Source: Pseudomonadota bacterium
GTDB taxonomy: Bacteria > Pseudomonadota > Gammaproteobacteria > Burkholderiales > Burkholderiaceae_B
DNA: 7,246 nt
Assembly: GCA_023386765.1 (NCBI GenBank)
Contig: JAEWJD010000320.1
Coordinates: 1-7,246, forward strand
Reading direction: 5' to 3'
Below are positions 5,410-7,246 of this stretch, one piece after another (position 1 is the stretch's first letter; every line of letters starts with the position of its first letter). The translations under genes were made by a program, and so were the position numbers. Below the pieces are notes generated by a model that saw only the letters and a list, made by a program, of their open reading frames with translations, was not told the DNA's origin and did not search any database.

Positions 5410-6588
5410 TCAATCGGCCTTTCCGGAAAAAAGATTGTCAACAAAAGCCTGGTCGATTTTCTCGCCCGCCAGGGTGCGCGCCAGCAGCTCGCCCACCAGT
5501 TGCTGAAGTGAAAACACGATGTCCGGCTGGACCCGGCGCAACTTGTCCAGATGCTCGGGCGAGTTGGCCACCGCCACCGTCTTGGTATCCGGCGCCCCCA
5601 CGTCCTTGGCGGCCAATACGATGAAGGCGTTGTCGGCGTCATCGTCGCGCAGGGCCAGCACGTAGTTGGCCTTGGGCGCGCCGGCCTCGACCAGCACGCT
5701 GGACTTGGTGGCGTCGCCGATGATCAGGTCGGCCTGCTCGGGATAGCTGTGCGCCACCCCTTCGGGCACGATCACGGTTACGGGATAGCCGCGCTCGCGC
5801 AGCACCGGGTAGACGGAAGACGCCAGCGCCGAAGCCCCGACGAGGATGATGTGGTCATGGCGCATGGCGTGAGCAATCCTGCCTTTGATGATGCGTTTGA
5901 CGTTGCCACCGATCAGCGGGCCGGCAATGGCGCTGATGGAGGTGGCGAACACGGTGATGCCCAGAATGATGATGGACAAGGTGAAATAGCGCGCCGTGAT
6001 ACTTTGCGGCACGATGTCGCCATAGCCCACCGTCGACATGGTGACCACCGAGAAATACACCGCATTCGGCAGGCTGTTGATGGCGGGACCGAACTGCTCG
6101 CCCAGATACAGGCTGCCGAAGATGGCATAGGCCAGCAGCGAACAGATGGCGATGACCGTAAAGAGACTGCCGGCCGCCAGGCTGGCGCGATTGAAGCGCG
6201 ACCAGCTCAGCAACAGCAGCAAAAAGGCCGTCAGGTTGTAGATTTCCAGGAAGCGGCTGGCGCTGCCCATATAGCCCAGGATGCCGATGGTGAACAGCAT
6301 CAGCAGCGAGAAGGCCCAGGCGATGCGCGCGCGCAGCAACAGCCCCAACGCCATCAGGATGAGCCCCACGCCCAGCAAGGTGCGCGGTGCATCCAGCAGG
6401 CCGACGGCATCGATCGCCTCGCGCCAGTTGTCGAAACTGGACAGGAAGGCAAAATCGGGACGCCCGGCGCTTTCGAACACCGACATCAGGTGCAGATAGC
6501 CGCTCAGGGCGACCAGGATCGCCAGCCACAGGTGGGCCGGAAGGTAGCGCGCAAGCTGGGTTCGCAGCTTCTTTGCCATGGTCGTCAT
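5410..6588 (-). CDS. kch: Kch-type voltage-gated-like potassium channel with RCK (TrkA-N) domain
   Basis: A 392-residue inner-membrane channel that strongly resembles E. coli Kch (417 residues). Hydrophobic segments are near residues 16-36, 66-87, 89-107, 115-130, 139-162 and 198-223: six helices with the pore loop between the last two. The filter is T186-V-G-Y-G-D191 inside NAVYFSVVTMSTVGYGDIVP, and ITVFATSISAIAGPLI (211-226) matches Kch almost residue for residue. The cytoplasmic RCK domain runs from about 245 (HDHIILVGASALA) through GDATKSSVLVEAG (291-303) and DDDADNAFIVLAAKD (315-329) to about 390. As in Kch, the glycine pattern of the nucleotide site is degenerate (GASALA). The fourth helix is poor in Arg, so true voltage sensing is doubtful. 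Start at 6588 (MTTMAKK); the Met at 6579 is an alternative. The C-terminal tail is shorter than in E. coli Kch. Confidence 0.94.
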   Translation of the reverse strand: MTTMAKKLRTQLARYLPAHLWLAILVALSGYLHLMSVFESAGRPDFAFLSSFDNWREAIDAVGLLDAPRTLLGVGLILMALGLLLRARIAWAFSLLMLFTIGILGYMGSASRFLEIYNLTAFLLLLLSWSRFNRASLAAGSLFTVIAICSLLAYAIFGSLYLGEQFGPAINSLPNAVYFSVVTMSTVGYGDIVPQSITARYFTLSIIILGITVFATSISAIAGPLIGGNVKRIIKGRIAHAMRHDHIILVGASALASSVYPVLRERGYPVTVIVPEGVAHSYPEQADLIIGDATKSSVLVEAGAPKANYVLALRDDDADNAFIVLAAKDVGAPDTKTVAVANSPEHLDKLRRVQPDIVFSLQQLVGELLARTLAGEKIDQAFVDNLFSGKAD

Positions 6589-6609
6589 CGCAGAGTCCGT
6601 CGCCGTTCG

Positions 6610-6618
6610 AGTGTATCA
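6610..6618 (-). promoter_or_regulatory. Candidate extended -10 promoter element for kch
   Basis: On the minus strand, TGATACACT reads as an extended -10 (TGn followed by TACACT, 4 of 6 matches to TATAAT), with the A of the kch ATG about 22 nt downstream of its end. No good -35 is visible at the usual distance, as is allowed for extended -10 promoters. It would let kch be transcribed independently of the upstream dioxygenase gene. Prediction by eye. Confidence 0.35.
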
Positions 6619-6632
6619 GCGCCCATCGGCCC

Positions 6633-6654
6633 GGCGCGGCCTGCGGCGCGCGCC
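6633..6654. repeat. GC-rich inverted repeat between the dioxygenase gene and kch
   Basis: GGCGCG (6633-6638) and CGCGCC (6649-6654) are inverted around a 10-nt loop, 17 nt beyond the dioxygenase stop. No T-tract follows on the minus strand, so an intrinsic terminator is not well supported. It may still affect read-through into kch. Confidence 0.25.
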
Positions 6655-6670
6655 TTCGGACGGGCTCGTA

Positions 6671-7246
6671 TCAGGCCAGCGGCACGCCAGGTCGCGATGC
6701 CGAGCGGCTGTCGGGCAGCGGCTGGCAGTCTTCGGGATGGTAGGTGTGCACCAACGACAGCTTGACCTGGCCACTGCGGTTTTGCTGTGCCGCATGCAAG
6801 GTGCGGCAGTGAAAGAACACCACGTCGCCCGGCTCCAGGTCGGGGCAGACCGCATTGGCGATTTCCTGCTGATTTTCGGGCAGGTCGTCGCGGAAGAATT
6901 TTTGCGCATCAAAGCGGCGCGGCTCGTAGTCGGCCACATGTGAACGGGGCAGGAAGAACAGCCCGCCGTTGTGCGGCTGTTCTGTACCCAGCGCCAGCCA
7001 ACAGGACACCAGATCACTGTCCGAAAACGACCAGTAGCGCACGTCCTGGTGCCAGCCGGTCAGGCTGCCATACATCGGATGCTTGGTCATGACGCAGTTA
7101 TGGTGCACGGTCGAGAGCACCGGCTGGCGGCCGTCGTAGTAAGCACGCAGTACCTGCGCGATGCCAGGGTGGGTGGCCCACTGACGAAACGCCGGCCCGC
7201 GGCCATAGGCATCGAGCAGGCGGCGCACCGTCATGCCGCCGTCGGC
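6671..7246 (-). CDS. Phytanoyl-CoA dioxygenase (PhyH) family Fe(II) oxygenase, N-terminus outside window
   Basis: 191 codons are visible; the frame is open through the window edge, so the N-terminal part (perhaps 70-100 residues) is missing. An ATG at 7234 is in frame, but the protein would then lack the usual PhyH front part, so it is probably internal. Counting from that Met, the iron-binding facial triad is H62 and D64 (GWHQDVRYWSF) and H147 (FHCRTLHAA). The segments SCWLALG (77-83), NGGLFFLPRSH (89-99) and LEPGDVVFF (133-141) are typical of PhyH. The residue 11 after the distal His, Arg in human PhyH (R275, binds 2-oxoglutarate), is Lys158 here (codon AAG, 6761-6763). The family hydroxylates diverse small molecules; the substrate cannot be read here. 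The C-terminal tail after YHPEDCQPLPD is short and low in structure. It lies 82 nt upstream of kch on the same strand. Confidence 0.88.
   Translation of the reverse strand, partial: ADGGMTVRRLLDAYGRGPAFRQWATHPGIAQVLRAYYDGRQPVLSTVHHNCVMTKHPMYGSLTGWHQDVRYWSFSDSDLVSCWLALGTEQPHNGGLFFLPRSHVADYEPRRFDAQKFFRDDLPENQQEIANAVCPDLEPGDVVFFHCRTLHAAQQNRSGQVKLSLVHTYHPEDCQPLPDSRSASRPGVPLA

Noticed and set aside
6633..6654. The GC-rich inverted repeat as a strong terminator of the dioxygenase gene
   Set aside because: There is no T-tract on the minus strand, so it is kept only as a weak inverted repeat.
5551..6765. A 404-codon open frame on the plus strand opposite kch
   Set aside because: A shadow of the channel gene; composition is dominated by H, Q, R, G and D, and there is no motif or good ribosome binding site.

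Overview
The window is high-GC bacterial DNA with strong third-position GC bias, tightly packed genes and no mobile element, tRNA, rRNA or CRISPR array. Protein content and style fit a betaproteobacterium of the Bordetella/Achromobacter (Alcaligenaceae) type. That placement is an inference from the look of the proteins, not the result of a search.

Left part, plus strand (1-4064): the 3' end of an ABC transporter operon. In order it holds the C-terminal TOBE region of an ATPase (cut by the window edge), two MalF/MalG-type permeases, a UgpB-like periplasmic binding protein, and a class III metallophosphoesterase resembling GpdQ/CpdA. Gene junctions are 22 nt, a 4-nt ATGA overlap, 11 nt, and a 1-nt TGATG overlap, so these genes are almost certainly one transcript. 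The likely job is import of a sugar or a glycerol(phospho)-type compound, followed by cytoplasmic cleavage of a phosphodiester. The binding-protein pocket looks different from that of true UgpB.

Middle (4065-5409): a HAD-superfamily hydrolase on the plus strand follows the phosphodiesterase after 49 nt. That gap holds a strong hairpin which buries the hydrolase's ribosome binding site. Convergent to it, 16 bp away, is a minus-strand gene in which a complete BrnT-type toxin and a complete BrnA-type antitoxin are read as one 175-residue protein. A perfect 6-1-6 palindrome lies just upstream of its start, where an autoregulatory operator would be expected.

Right part, minus strand (5410-7246): a Kch-type six-transmembrane potassium channel with a TVGYGD filter and an RCK domain, and upstream of it the 5'-truncated end of a phytanoyl-CoA dioxygenase-family Fe(II) oxygenase. 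The oxygenase has Lys where the family normally has the 2-oxoglutarate-binding Arg.

Most worth a second look are the one-frame BrnT-BrnA fusion with its palindrome, the hairpin over the HAD start, the conserved internal Met in kch, and the Lys substitution in the dioxygenase. No large, clearly new multi-gene system is visible.
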